Source: UBA868 sp016776875
Lineage (GTDB): Bacteria > Pseudomonadota > Gammaproteobacteria > Arenicellales > UBA868
Reading direction: 5' to 3'
Assembly (NCBI GenBank): GCA_051201585.1
Contig: CP179198.1
Coordinates: forward strand, 1,116,001 to 1,180,000
Length of the DNA stretch: 64,000 nucleotides
Made by a program: the position numbers and the translations under genes. Shown here piece after piece: positions 36,408-46,780 of the stretch (positions are counted from its first letter, which is position 1; the number at the start of each line of letters is the position of its first letter). A model generated the notes under the pieces. It worked only from the letters and a program-made list of their open reading frames with translations. It was not told the origin of the DNA and searched no databases.

Positions 36408-36447
36408 GGTTTGTGCATTGGCGGTTTTCACTTTAACGATAGCGGCT

Positions 36448-37404
36448 ATGAGTATTGAAACCAGGAAAAGAGTCCTCGTAACCGGAGGCGCCGGTTTTTT
36501 AGGCTCGCATTTGTGTGATCGACTGGTGGCCGCTGGAAATGATGTGGTTTGCGTGGATAATTTTTATACAGGCGCTAAGCAAAATATTGCTGACTTGCGC
36601 GATAAACCTAATTTTGAGTTGATTCGCCACGATATCACCTTCCCGCTTTACGTGGAGGTCGACGAGATTTATAACCTGGCGTGTCCGGCCTCACCCGTGC
36701 ACTATCAGCACGATCCGGTTCAAACGACAAAGACATGTGTTCACGGCGCGATCAATATGCTTGGTCTTGCGAAGCGGACGGGAGCGCGGATCCTTCAGGC
36801 GTCAACCAGTGAGGTTTACGGGGACCCGGAAGTGCACCCTCAGCAAGAGTCGTATTGGGGGCGTGTGAATCCCATCGGTATACGATCCTGCTATGACGAG
36901 GGCAAACGTTGCGCCGAAACACTTTTTTTTGATTATTACCGGCAATATGGCCTTGATATAAAAGTTGCCCGAATTTTTAACACGTACGGCCCCCGCATGC
37001 ATCCTGACGATGGACGGGTAGTCTCAAATTTTATTGTCCAGGCGCTTAAAGGTGATCCCATTACGATTTACGGAGATGGAAGTCAGACCCGATCGTTCTG
37101 TTTTGTTGATGACTTAATCGACGCTTTTTTAAGATTAATGAAAACTGATCGTGAGGTTACCGGTCCCGTCAACCTGGGCAATTCAGGTGAGTTTACGATC
37201 GCAGAACTTGCCGAACGGGTCGTTGAATTGGTGGGTTCAAGCTCCGAAATTGTGTACCAGCCTCTGCCACAGGATGATCCTTTGCAAAGGCGGCCTGATC
37301 TAGCGCTTGCGGGCCAACTTCTAGACTGGCGGCCGAAGGTGAACCTCGAGGACGGATTACGTCCGGTGATTGACTATTTTAGAGGCGTGTTGAATTCAGA
37401 CTGA
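36448..37404 (+). CDS. UDP-glucuronate decarboxylase-like NAD-dependent epimerase
   Basis: Extended short-chain dehydrogenase that probably converts UDP-glucuronate to UDP-xylose for surface polysaccharide. The NAD motif VTGGAGFLGSHLCDRL is at residues 10-25, the catalytic Tyr-Lys pair is in SCYDEGKRCAE near 145, and RIFNTYGPRMHPDDGRVVSNFI near 175 is the UXS-specific block. 318 residues. I chose the ATG at 36448. It is 40 bases after tRNA-Thr and not in a polysaccharide cluster. dTDP-glucose dehydratase is less likely. Confidence 0.85.
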   Translation: MSIETRKRVLVTGGAGFLGSHLCDRLVAAGNDVVCVDNFYTGAKQNIADLRDKPNFELIRHDITFPLYVEVDEIYNLACPASPVHYQHDPVQTTKTCVHGAINMLGLAKRTGARILQASTSEVYGDPEVHPQQESYWGRVNPIGIRSCYDEGKRCAETLFFDYYRQYGLDIKVARIFNTYGPRMHPDDGRVVSNFIVQALKGDPITIYGDGSQTRSFCFVDDLIDAFLRLMKTDREVTGPVNLGNSGEFTIAELAERVVELVGSSSEIVYQPLPQDDPLQRRPDLALAGQLLDWRPKVNLEDGLRPVIDYFRGVLNSD

Positions 37405-37509
37405 ATCGCTTGATTCGGGTATTGATTTTTTAAAAATTGAGGCAGGCTCACCTCACGAGCCAGTGTTGACTTCAGACTCGCTCCTGGACTTTAAAAAAAG
37501 GGGGCGAAA

Positions 37510-37779
37510 ATGGAAAATTTCCTTGATTTTACGGGCTGGTTTATCAGCACGATGGCAGCGGCCGTTATTTCAGCCGTTTTAATCCCGATGATCGGAGTAG
37601 GGCTTGATAGCGGCCACCTTCTTGGTCTTGAGCTATGCTTGAGCATTGGCGGTGGGAGTGGCATTTATCTTCTGTGGCAGGGGCGAAAAATCACGGAGCT
37701 GTGTCAACTCATGACACTCAAAAAAGCAAAGCGCGAGAAATCAGAGCCAAGGCTGATCCAAGCATTTAACCCCAGTTAG
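37510..37779 (+). CDS. Small two-helix membrane protein
   Basis: An 89-residue protein with two hydrophobic segments (FISTMAAAVISAVLIPMIGVG and ELCLSIGGGSGIYLLW) and a basic cytosolic tail (KKAKREKSEPR). A GGGGGCG stretch precedes its ATG. No family recognised. It lies between the decarboxylase and the convergent acyltransferase gene. Confidence 0.5.
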   Translation: MENFLDFTGWFISTMAAAVISAVLIPMIGVGLDSGHLLGLELCLSIGGGSGIYLLWQGRKITELCQLMTLKKAKREKSEPRLIQAFNPS

Positions 37780-37789
37780 TAATGGGTGT

Positions 37790-38706
37790 TTATTTGTAGA
37801 GACTGGACTCCCCGGGTGGGCGCGTTTTGAAACGCTTGTGCACCCAGAGGTACTGATCTGGTGCTTGTGTGATGCAGTTTTCAATCACCGCATTCATCGC
37901 TGTTGTGTCGATCTCATCATTGCCGCTTGGGAAATCTTTAAGAGGCTCGCCAAAAACAATCTCAAAACCTGTCCCGTCCGGCTTCATGTAGGTTGCGCAT
38001 GTCAGCGCTTTCGCTCGGCCCAATTTCGAGAAGCTTGCCAAGTACGGGCCAGGTCGCTGTTGAAATTCCAAAAAAAGGCGCAAAAAGTGCACGGCGTGGC
38101 CCCGGATCCTGATCCGGAAGGTAATAGCAAGGTTTACCCTGTTGAATTGCCCGAACGAGGTGTCTTAAATTACTTTTTCGCTCGAACAACTTTCCGCCAA
38201 ACCGTTGTCTCGCTTTCAGCATTGCTCGGTCAAAAACAGGGTTGTGGCTATATTGGTAGATGCTTATTCCATCAAATCGAAGCGAAAGGAAAACGCCCCC
38301 TAATTCAAGTCCCACCATATGGGGCGCAATTAGAACGGCGCCTTGTCCCGTCTCGAGTATTTGGGTCAGTAAGTGTTGATTTTTGACGGTCACCAAAGAT
38401 AAAAGCTTGTCTTTAGATGCCCACCAGACGGTCCCCGTATAGAGCGCCATTCTGGCAATGTTTCGAAAATTTTCTTTAACGAGTTGATGAATTTCGACCT
38501 TGGACTTATTGGGCATGCAAAAGCTCAAGATTTCGCTCTGCAATTCGACGTCTTGAGGGTACGAATGTTCGAAGCAGGTCCCCAATTATGGTTCCGACAG
38601 GGTAAAGAATTCGCATGGGGACCAGACTTAAGAACCATAGGAAACCCAGACCGATCCAACTCGCGAGATAGCGAGGTCTGAAAGGATTCCCAGCATTGCG
38701 TTTCAT
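37790..38706 (-). CDS. Lipid A biosynthesis acyltransferase, LpxL/HtrB family (two frame breaks)
   Basis: Late acyltransferase of lipid A synthesis, inner membrane. The N-terminus has one membrane helix (WIGLGFLWFLSLVPMRILY) and RRRIAERNLEL; the first break at AGCT 38522-38525 is repaired by one T fewer to give ERNLELCMPNKSKVEI. The catalytic HX4E is in APHMVGLELGG. The second break at AGCT 38032-38035 is repaired by one T fewer to give LGKLSKLGRAKALTC. The C-terminal part (FGEPLKDFPSGNDEID, QYLWVHKRFKTRP) is the family ending. About 305 residues. LpxL and LpxM cannot be separated by eye. Confidence 0.85.
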
Positions 38707-38901
38707 AGTTTGTATTTTAGAAGAATAAACGCCAGCTGGCTGTTATCCAAGTTCGAACCGTCTTTGGAGTGCATTAAGATTTTGACGCGATCTTATAAAG
38801 TTTATCGATAAGAAAAGCCAATGGTCCCCTGCCATGGTGTGGTATATTTTTCGCGCTGGATTTAGCGACCTTTGAGTCGATTCTTACCTTGAGGAGGCCT
38901 T

Positions 38902-40758
38902 TTGACCGAGACAATTGTACTCACCGCGGAAATGATGGCGGTGATGGGAATCTTGGGTCTCACTATCTTTCTGTTCGCTTTTGAAGTGGTGCGTGTTGAT
39001 GTTGCGGCGGTCTGCATCATGGTTTTACTGGGACTGACCTCAATGGTCCCAGGTTACGACGGCCTGATTCCGGTTGAACATCTCTTTGACGGATTCTCCA
39101 GTAACGCAGTTATCTCAATTATTGCTGTCATGATTATTGGCGCAGGCCTGGATAAAACCGGCATCATGAGTCAATTGGCCGGCAAAATCCTTAAATATGG
39201 CGGCCGGACAGAGAGTCGAATTATCGCGATTATCTCCGCAACCGTGGGCGTTATTTCAAGTTTTATGCAAAATATCGGCGCTGCTGCGTTGTTTTTGCCA
39301 GTTGTGACGCGAATTGCTCGACGCGGAAATCTCCCGATCTCGAGACTATTAATGCCAATGGGTTTTTGTGCGATTTTAGGCGGCACCATGACGATGGTCG
39401 GCTCGAGCCCGCTTATTTTATTAAACGATTTGATTCAAACCTCAAATCGTACACTTCCCTCGACCGTTGATCAGATGCAAAGTTTCTCTTTGTTTTCGGT
39501 TTCGCCGATCGGTCTGGTGATGGTGGTCAGCGGTATTTTGTATTTTATTTTCTTAGGGCGTTACGTGCTTCCGGTCGTAAAAGATAAGCCTCAAGAAATG
39601 GGCAGCACCTTGCAGTATTTCTCAGAGGTTTACGGTATCTCGGGTCAGGTGTTTGAAGCTCGGATAACAGCTGATAGTCCTCTCGCGGGGACGCTGATCT
39701 CAGAGATTGGTAGTGCGGGACGGGGAGGCTGGATCGTCGCCGTCCGTACCGGCGACGAGTTGACGGTGGCGCCTTCAGGCGATACGCCGCTTTGGGAGGG
39801 TACTGACCTCGCCATTATGGGTCCACTGGAATCGGTAGAGGCCTTTTGTCGAGACCAGGTCCTTGAACTCAGTAAAGAGATGGATGTTTTCTCTGAAATT
39901 TTGAGTCCGACGGCGGCAGGCATTATTGAAGTTGTGGTCCCACCGGACTCTAATGTGATCGGGCAATCTATAAAAGAGCTTGCGGTACGCCAGAGATACG
40001 GAGCGACCGTTTTGGCTATTTTCCGGATTGATCAGGTCATTGACCGAGATCTACCCGAGTTTGTGGTCCAGGCGGGAGACACTCTCGTGCTTCATGCCCG
40101 GTGGAAAAATATTGCCCCAATAGCAGAGAATAATGACTTCGCGGTTGTGACAGATTTTCCGAGAGACGATACGCGGCCGAATAAACTTCCGCACGCGATT
40201 ATCTTTTTTGTGATTACGCTTGGGTTGATCCTGTTTTCGGATATGCTGCTGTCAGCTGCGCTGATGACTGGCGCTATCGGCATGATTATTTCCGGCGTGC
40301 TTCGAGTCGATGAAGCTTATCAATCGATTGGATGGCAGAGCGTGTTCTTGCTTGCGAGCCTGATTCCGCTCGGTCTGGCGGTCGAAACCACTGGGACCGC
40401 AGCGTGGATTGCGCAGCAGACCCTGGTAACGATGGGCGATGTCCCCATTTGGGTCCTGCAGACCATGGTCGCAGTGCTTGCGACTATTTTTACTTTGCTG
40501 ATGTCCAATGTCGGCGCGACCGTTTTATTGGTGCCGCTCGCGGTCAATATCGCTGTTGGCGCTGGCGGCGATCCAGCAGTTTTCGCGCTTACCGTTGCCT
40601 TAGCCACTTCAAATTCGTTTTTGATACCGACGCATCAAGTCAATGCATTGATCATGGGGCCAGGGGGTTATCGGGTAACCGATTTTATAAAGGCGGGCGG
40701 CATGATGACGATCCTGTTTCTTGTGATCATGATGGTGATGTTAAATCTTCTTTTTTAA
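38902..40758 (+). CDS. SLC13/DASS-type anion permease with two TrkA-C domains
   Basis: A 618-residue membrane protein of the ion-transporter (CitM/ArsB-like) superfamily. Helices fill residues 5-200 and 425-618. Two soluble RCK-C (TrkA-C) domains separate them near 250-320 (EARITADSPLAGTLISEIG) and 330-405 (EVVVPPDSNVIGQSIKELAVRQRYG), typical of putative sulfate or organic-anion permeases. TSNSFLIPTHQVNALIMGPGGY near 575 is the conserved substrate-site hairpin. The start is TTG after GAGGAGG. Substrate unknown. The stop overlaps the oppositely oriented ada-like gene by four bases. Confidence 0.82.
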   Translation: MTETIVLTAEMMAVMGILGLTIFLFAFEVVRVDVAAVCIMVLLGLTSMVPGYDGLIPVEHLFDGFSSNAVISIIAVMIIGAGLDKTGIMSQLAGKILKYGGRTESRIIAIISATVGVISSFMQNIGAAALFLPVVTRIARRGNLPISRLLMPMGFCAILGGTMTMVGSSPLILLNDLIQTSNRTLPSTVDQMQSFSLFSVSPIGLVMVVSGILYFIFLGRYVLPVVKDKPQEMGSTLQYFSEVYGISGQVFEARITADSPLAGTLISEIGSAGRGGWIVAVRTGDELTVAPSGDTPLWEGTDLAIMGPLESVEAFCRDQVLELSKEMDVFSEILSPTAAGIIEVVVPPDSNVIGQSIKELAVRQRYGATVLAIFRIDQVIDRDLPEFVVQAGDTLVLHARWKNIAPIAENNDFAVVTDFPRDDTRPNKLPHAIIFFVITLGLILFSDMLLSAALMTGAIGMIISGVLRVDEAYQSIGWQSVFLLASLIPLGLAVETTGTAAWIAQQTLVTMGDVPIWVLQTMVAVLATIFTLLMSNVGATVLLVPLAVNIAVGAGGDPAVFALTVALATSNSFLIPTHQVNALIMGPGGYRVTDFIKAGGMMTILFLVIMMVMLNLLF

Positions 40759-41645
40759 AATCCTGAATCTCGATCGATTGCTAAAGACTCCCAAGTAAGA
40801 ATTGTTTTTTTTCGTTTTGCGCCCCAACGATACTGACCAAAGTGACCGCCCGCTCTCACCACGCGGTGGCAGGGTATTAAAAAAGAAATTGCATTTTGGC
40901 CAACCGCGGTTCCAAGTGCTCTGACGGCGTTCGGGCGATCGATCTGAGCAGCAAGTTCTCCGTACGCAATGGTGCTGCCAAGGGGTATACCCAGTAGTGC
41001 GCGCCAGACTTGAAGCTGAAATGCGGATCCTTTCACCAACACGGCAAGGGGTTGATTCGGTAATTGCCCATTGCCGGGAAAAATATTTTCGACCATATCT
41101 TGAGTCGCCAATTGATCGGGGATTAACGCGGCACCGGGCCAGGTGGTGCCGAGCGAATGCAAGTCTTTTTTGAAGCTACCGTCATGAAAAGAAAGCCAGC
41201 AAATTCCTTTGTCGGTTAATCCGATTAAGCAGGTCCCAAAAGGGGTTGTGTGCTGCCCATACCGGATTTCCAGATCTTTGCCCTCTCGCTTGAAGTCTCC
41301 GGGTGACATTCCGTGAAAGGTAATAAATAAATCGTGTAGCCGACTGGATCCGGATAAGCCACTTCCCAAAGCCGAAGACGTATTGCTAAGGCCCGCTCTC
41401 AGATCGCGCTGGCTACGATCCAGCGTCAAAGATTGAAGGAAGCGTTTGGGACTAATGCCAACCCAGCGCGAAAATAGCCGATTCATGGCCGAGGGGCTCA
41501 GGCCGAGCGTACCAGCGATGCGCTTTAGATCAGGCTGCTCGTCAGCATGGGTCTCAATAAACGCAATCGCCCGAGTTGCGAGCTGGTAGTCTCTTGGGAG
41601 CGTGGATTTTCTGCGAGCCATAGAAGTAGAGAATATTGGTTTCAT
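40755..41645 (-). CDS. Ada-like O6-alkylguanine-DNA alkyltransferase with AraC-type HTH
   Basis: DNA repair protein that transfers alkyl groups from O6-alkylguanine to its cysteine. Residues 20-115 are an AraC-type helix-turn-helix (DLKRIAGTLGLSPSAMNRLFSRWVGISPKRFL). The Ogt domain follows, with the acceptor Cys259 in IPCHRVV and the helix-turn-helix RPNAVRALGTAVGQN. The zinc-binding phosphotriester domain of E. coli Ada is missing, so methyl-phosphotriester sensing as in Ada is unlikely. 296 residues; a second ATG at 41621 is also possible. Confidence 0.85.
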   Translation of the reverse strand: MKPIFSTSMARRKSTLPRDYQLATRAIAFIETHADEQPDLKRIAGTLGLSPSAMNRLFSRWVGISPKRFLQSLTLDRSQRDLRAGLSNTSSALGSGLSGSSRLHDLFITFHGMSPGDFKREGKDLEIRYGQHTTPFGTCLIGLTDKGICWLSFHDGSFKKDLHSLGTTWPGAALIPDQLATQDMVENIFPGNGQLPNQPLAVLVKGSAFQLQVWRALLGIPLGSTIAYGELAAQIDRPNAVRALGTAVGQNAISFLIPCHRVVRAGGHFGQYRWGAKRKKTILTWESLAIDRDSGF

Positions 41646-41778
41646 CCAATCGATAGCAACCCGATTCTTGCAATTTTGCTTGACCCGATCAGCATTGACT
41701 TTCTAGACTCAAAAACAGTCAACCACGAGTGGTTTTGATCGGACGTCATTGGATCTCGCACATCGTTTCGGAGGGGAT

Positions 41779-44227
41779 ATGTCAAATGAATGCCCAGATA
41801 GGGCACAAGTCGTCATCATTGGTGGCGGTGTTATCGGCTGCAGCGTTGCCTATCATCTTGCAGAGTTAGGATGGACTGATGTTGTATTGGTTGAACGCAA
41901 GTCATTAACGAGTGGGACGACCTGGCATGCCGCCGGACTAGTCGGACAGCTCCGCGCAACCCAAAATTTAACGCGGATGGCGCAGTATACGACCGATCTT
42001 TATGCGAACCTCGAAAATCTGACAGGTCAGGCTACCGGGTTTCGCCAGAATGGATCCTTGAGTCTGGCAACTGACTCAGAACGTTTTGAGGAGCTAAAGC
42101 GGGGCGCCTCGATGGCAAGTTGCTTTGGTCTTGAGGTCGAGGTCATAACGCCAGAAGAGGCGCTAAAGCTTTATCCGATTATGACCACCGAGAATCTGGT
42201 GGGCGCGGTGTTTTTGCCTCGCGACGGCCAAACCAATCCCACAGACACCACGCAGGCTTTAGCTCGCGGCGCGCGAAATAAGGGAGTCAAAATCCTCGAG
42301 AAAACACAGGCAACCCGTTTAGAAAAACAGAGTGGCCGGGTGAGTGCCGTCGTTACGGACCAAGGGCGAATTGAATGCGACTTTGTTGTTAACTGTGCCG
42401 GGATGTGGGGCAGGCAGGTAGGAGAGATGGCGGGCGTCGCAGTCCCGCTCCATGCGGCCGAACATTTTTATGTCGTCACTGAACCGATTCCTGATCTGCC
42501 GCGTGACTTACCCGTGGTTCGGGAACCCTCTGCGTGCAATTACTATAAAGAAGAAGCCGGCAAACTCATGGTTGGGATGTTTGAACCGGTTGCAAAACCT
42601 TGGGGGATGGAGGGGATTCCGGAAGATTTTGAGTTCGGAACGTTGCCTGAGGACGTCGATCATATTGAGGCCCAATTGGGATATGCAATTGATCGAATTC
42701 CAGTGCTTGGCGAAACCGGAATCAAGATTTTCTTTAACGGCCCCGAGAAGCTTCACGCCTGACAATCGTTATTTTTTGGGTCCATCACCCGAAGTGTCCA
42801 ATTTCTTTGTCGCAGCGGGCTTTAACTCAATTGGAATTCAATCGGCCGGTGGTGCGGGCAAGGTCTTGGCAGAATGGATTGTTAATGGGCAGGCGCCGAT
42901 GGATTTATGGGATGTTGATATTCGGCGGATGATGCCTTTTCAAAAAAATAAACATTATCTGCATGATCGCACGGTCGAAGCACTCGGTCTTTTGTATGCC
43001 ATGCATTGGCCTTTCAGGCAGCCTGAAAGTGCCCGCAGTGTTCGAACTTCTCCGTTTCATCTTCAATTTAAGGGGCAGGGCGCTTGTTTTGGAGAAACAG
43101 CGGGCTGGGAACGGGCGAACTGGTTTGCACCCAGTGGGATAGATCCGGTTTATGAGTACAGTTTTAAAAAGCAAAACTGGTTCCCTTATTCGGCATCCGA
43201 ACATTGTGCGGTCAGGGAGCGGGTTGGTGTTTTCGATATGAGCTCATTTGGCAAGTTTCTATTGCAGGGACCGGATGCTTGCAAAGTGTTAAATCGCGTT
43301 GGCGCCAATCAGGTAGATGTTGCGCCGGGCAAAGTGGTTTACACCCAATGGCTTAACGATCAAGGGGGAATTGAATCTGATCTTACGGTGACCCGAATAT
43401 CGGAAGATCAGTATCTTGTTGTGACCGCGGCCGCATCTCAAATGAGGGATTTTTACTGGCTCAGGGAAAGCATAAGGGCGGATGAGCGGGCCTATGTTAC
43501 TGATGTGACAGCTGGATATGGTGTTCTGAGTGTAATGGGTCCTAAGTCGCGAGAGCTGCTTGCACAAATGACTCCCGCCGATCTGTCCAATGAAGCATTT
43601 GAGTTTGGTACCTCCCAGGAAATAGAGATGGGTTACGGGCTCGTGAGGGCGAGTCGGATCTCTTACGTCGGCGAGTTGGGATGGGAGCTGTACGTGCCCA
43701 GTGATTTTGCACTCGGAATCTTTGATCTCCTGATAGAGAAGGGAGAGGCGTTTGACCTCGCGCCGGCCGGCCTGCACGCCCTCAATAGTCTCCGAATTGA
43801 AAAAGCCTACCGTCACTGGGGTCACGACATTGGTCCTGATGATGATCCCCTGCAGGCAGGATTGGGTTTCGCCGTTGATTGGAATAAGTCGGAGGGCTTT
43901 CGCGGGCGTGAGGCGCTTGCGCGGGCGGCCGATAGCCTCCCGAGCAGAAGAATGGTTCAGTTCTTGCTACAGGAGCCCGATCAGATGCTCTATCACGAGG
44001 AGCCTATCTGGCGGGACGGTGAGCGAGTGGGCCGGACCACGTCAGGAATGTATGGTCATTCGTTAGGTGGCTGTATTGGGCTCGGTTACGTTTCTCACGA
44101 GTCTGGCGTTGATCGCGCTTTTGTTTCTGAGGGAAATTGGGAGGTGGAGGTGGCCGGAGAGAGAATCGCGGCAAAGGCCAGTTTGTCGCCTATGTACGAT
44201 CCGAGATCAGAACGGGTTCGCGCGTGA
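41779..44227 (+). CDS. FAD-dependent dimethylglycine/sarcosine-dehydrogenase-like protein (frame break near 42749)
   Basis: Two-part enzyme of about 815 residues. The N-terminal DAO-type FAD domain has VVIIGGGVIGCSVAYHLAE at residue 11 and SGTTWHAAGL, where His50 is placed like the covalent-FAD histidine of DMGDH and sarcosine dehydrogenase. The C-terminal half is a GcvT-like folate-binding region (YSASEHCAVRERVGVFDMSSFGKF, then GWELYVP). Adding up, it would oxidatively demethylate a small N-methyl amino acid, pass the one-carbon unit to tetrahydrofolate and electrons to ETF. The break after NGPE is repaired by one A fewer at AGCT 42749-42752, giving PESFTPDNRYFLGPSP. Start chosen for GAGGGGA ahead of ATG. 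Confidence 0.85.
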
Positions 44228-44231
44228 CTTG

Positions 44232-44936
44232 ATGACCGAAAAACTATTTCAGCATGACGCTTATCTAAAAGCGTGTTCGGCAACCGTTGTTGATATCGTT
44301 GATAACGGCATCGTTCTCGATCGTACTGTGTTCTACGCTCAGGGTGGCGGGCAGCCTGGCGATATCGGACACATGGTGACGAGCGGAGGTCGAACGATCA
44401 CGATAGTCGATACCGTATCGCATCGCGATACTGGAGCCCATCTTCATTTATGTGAGCAGGGCGATATTCTTCCTGAAATCGGCGAGACGGTGAATGCAAG
44501 CATTAACTGGGATCGCAGATATCGATTGATGCGGATGCACAGTTGCATGCATATGCTTTGTGCAGTGATTGATGCGCCGGTAACGGGTGGGTCGGTTTCC
44601 GATGGTCGAGCACGACTTGATTTTGATCTACCGACACCCCCCGATAAGGAAGAGATACAGCGTGCGCTTGAGAAAGTGATCTCGAGCGATCAACCTATGG
44701 AACTGCGCTGGATTTCAGGACAGGAATTGCGTGACCAGCCCGAACTCGTCAGAACAATGTCAGTAAGTCCGCCAATCGGTGACGGCGACGTCCGGCTGGT
44801 TAATTTTAAGGGAATCGATCTTCAACCTTGCGGCGGGACCCATGTATCCCGATCAGGCGAAATCGGGGCCGTGAAAGTTCGAAAGATCGAAAAAAAGGGG
44901 AAGCAAAACCGCCGTGTTATTATTGAGTTTGCCTGA
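44232..44936 (+). CDS. AlaX-type alanyl-tRNA editing hydrolase
   Basis: Trans-editing enzyme related to the AlaRS editing domain; it removes serine or glycine wrongly attached to tRNA-Ala. Zinc ligands are His103 and His107 (MHSCMHM) and Cys200 with His204 (CGGTH). FYAQGGGQPGDIG near residue 35 is the family motif. 234 residues, medium-length AlaX. I start at the ATG at 44232, four bases after the dehydrogenase stop; the long upstream extension to 44067 overlaps the real dehydrogenase gene. Why it is coupled to an amine-oxidising enzyme is unclear. Confidence 0.87.
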   Translation: MTEKLFQHDAYLKACSATVVDIVDNGIVLDRTVFYAQGGGQPGDIGHMVTSGGRTITIVDTVSHRDTGAHLHLCEQGDILPEIGETVNASINWDRRYRLMRMHSCMHMLCAVIDAPVTGGSVSDGRARLDFDLPTPPDKEEIQRALEKVISSDQPMELRWISGQELRDQPELVRTMSVSPPIGDGDVRLVNFKGIDLQPCGGTHVSRSGEIGAVKVRKIEKKGKQNRRVIIEFA

Positions 44937-44960
44937 AAACTCGCCACTGAATTTGATTAA

Positions 44961-46503
44961 TCAAATATTGGAGTCAGGCACGGCATCTTTTTTGGTCATG
45001 ACAAATTCGCGAAGCGCTTCGTCCATGCCCTCATCAATTGGGGGCGCTTCATACTCAGCCAGCATTTTCTTCCAGGTGCTATTGGCCCGTTGCGCGGCGT
45101 CGAGAGCACCTTCCGATTGCCATTGCTCAAAGCTATTGTTATCCGCCGTTGTTGATCGATAAAAAGCGGTTTCAAAGTTAGCCTGGGTATGTTCACATCC
45201 CAAGAAGTGATTCCCTGGACCGACGGTCGCGAGCGCGTCCATTGCTTGCCCATTTTCCGAGGCGTCAACGCCAGATAAAAAGACTTCGATCATTCCGGCC
45301 TGGTCTGCATCGAGTATAAATTTCTCATAGCCCATGGCGAGGCCGCCTTCCAGCCAGCCTGCCGTGTGAAGCATGAAGTTGACGCCGGCAAGCATGGCGC
45401 TTTGTAACGTATTGGCCGCTTCGTACGCGGCCTGCGCATCCGGAAAGCTTGGAGCCGCATAGTCCGCCACCACTGCGAAACGGTACGCCCAATCTTCTGG
45501 CCAGTGCGGCACATATGAAAATCACCATTGACGGCTCAGGTGTTCCAAAGGTGGGGGCACCTGACTGCATCGAAACCGCGCTCGAGAATGTCCCGAAGAT
45601 AACCGGAGCGCCTTTGCGGGTAAGTTGGGTGAAACATATTCCGGCGAGCGCCTCTGCAAGAATCTGCGTGCACGTACCTACGATGGTGACGGGTGACATT
45701 GCGCCCGAAAGAATGAACGGAGAGATAACGGTGGCCTGGTTGTTTTCCGCATAAACACGGGCAGCTCCGAGCATGGTTGCATCAAATGTCATTGGGGAAT
45801 TAGCGTTGATAAGACTGGTAATTGCACAATGCGTATCCAGGAAGTCATCCCCAAAGGCAATCTTCGCCATATCAACGGTGTCTTGCGCCCGATCCGGATG
45901 AGTGACAGAGCCCATGAATGGTTTATCCGACCAGCGTAGATGACTGTAAATCATGTCCAGATGGCGTTTGTTCACCGGCAGATCTACCGGCTCACATAAT
46001 GTGCCACCGGAGTGGTGCAGGGATGGACTCATATAGGCGAGTCGGGTGAAGTTCTCAAAATCATTTAGCGTGGCGTATCGACGACCTTTATCCAGGTCAT
46101 GCACAAACGGCGACCCATAGGCGGGTACGAGTACCGTGTGATTTCCGCCAATTCGGACACTCCGGTCCGGATTTCGGGCGTGTTGCGTAAATTCAGCCGG
46201 AGCGCTCGATGAAATTATCTCTCGACACATCCCTTTTGGAAACCTTACGCGCTCTCCATCGACGGACGCACCGGCCTGTTTGAGTAGATCCAGGGCTAAC
46301 GGATCATCCCGAAAGTCAATGCCAATTGTTTCGAGCACCGTGTCTGCGTTATTCTCGATTAGGGCGAGTACTTCTTCGCCGGCGAGTTCAAATGTAGGAA
46401 CCCGTCGGGTGATAAATGGGACACTGGCTCGGGTTGATCGCTCTCGCTTGGCTCTTCGGTCGGCTCGGGCGCTGCCTCGTTGTCGGCGCTTGGTCTCAGT
46501 CAT
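44961..46503 (-). CDS. MttB-superfamily (trimethylamine methyltransferase-like) protein without pyrrolysine (frame break near 45446)
   Basis: About 513 residues of the MttB family, corrinoid-dependent methyltransferases acting on quaternary or tertiary amines. A basic head (KRRQRGSARADRRAKRER) precedes the TIM barrel, with THPDRAQDTVDMAKIAFG near residue 200 and GAPVIFGTFSSAVSMQSGAPTFG near 320. There is no in-frame TAG, so it belongs with non-pyrrolysine members such as glycine betaine methyltransferase MtgB. The break is repaired by one T fewer at AGCT 45446-45449, giving GGGLCGSKLPDAQAAYEA. Convergent with AlaX, divergent from etfBA. No corrinoid protein gene is in the window. Confidence 0.85.
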
Positions 46504-46780
46504 TTTCAGATCCCGGAAGGTGTGTTTTGCTAATTATTAATCGAGAACTCGACAAAGACTGCCGACAGCGCGACATCTGCTTTGTTGGAGTCGACAGAAA
46601 TACCACTAAGTAGGTGTCTATGCCTTGGAGTCCGTTTAAAATAAACCTGACTCACCCAGTGAATTCCCTGCGAATTGTAGACGAAACCCTGATGCGAAAA
46701 TACAATGTCTCGACGGCCTGAGATTGCCGGGTTACGCCCTTATTCGTTAACGTAAAAAGACCAACAAGAGGTAATTTGAA

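Noticed and set aside
44067..44231. Longer AlaX with a 55-residue N-terminal extension
   Set aside because: The extension lies entirely inside the dehydrogenase gene in another frame, and the family starts at the ATG at 44232.
44961..46503. Pyrrolysine-containing MttB
   Set aside because: No in-frame TAG is found in the corrected reading frame.
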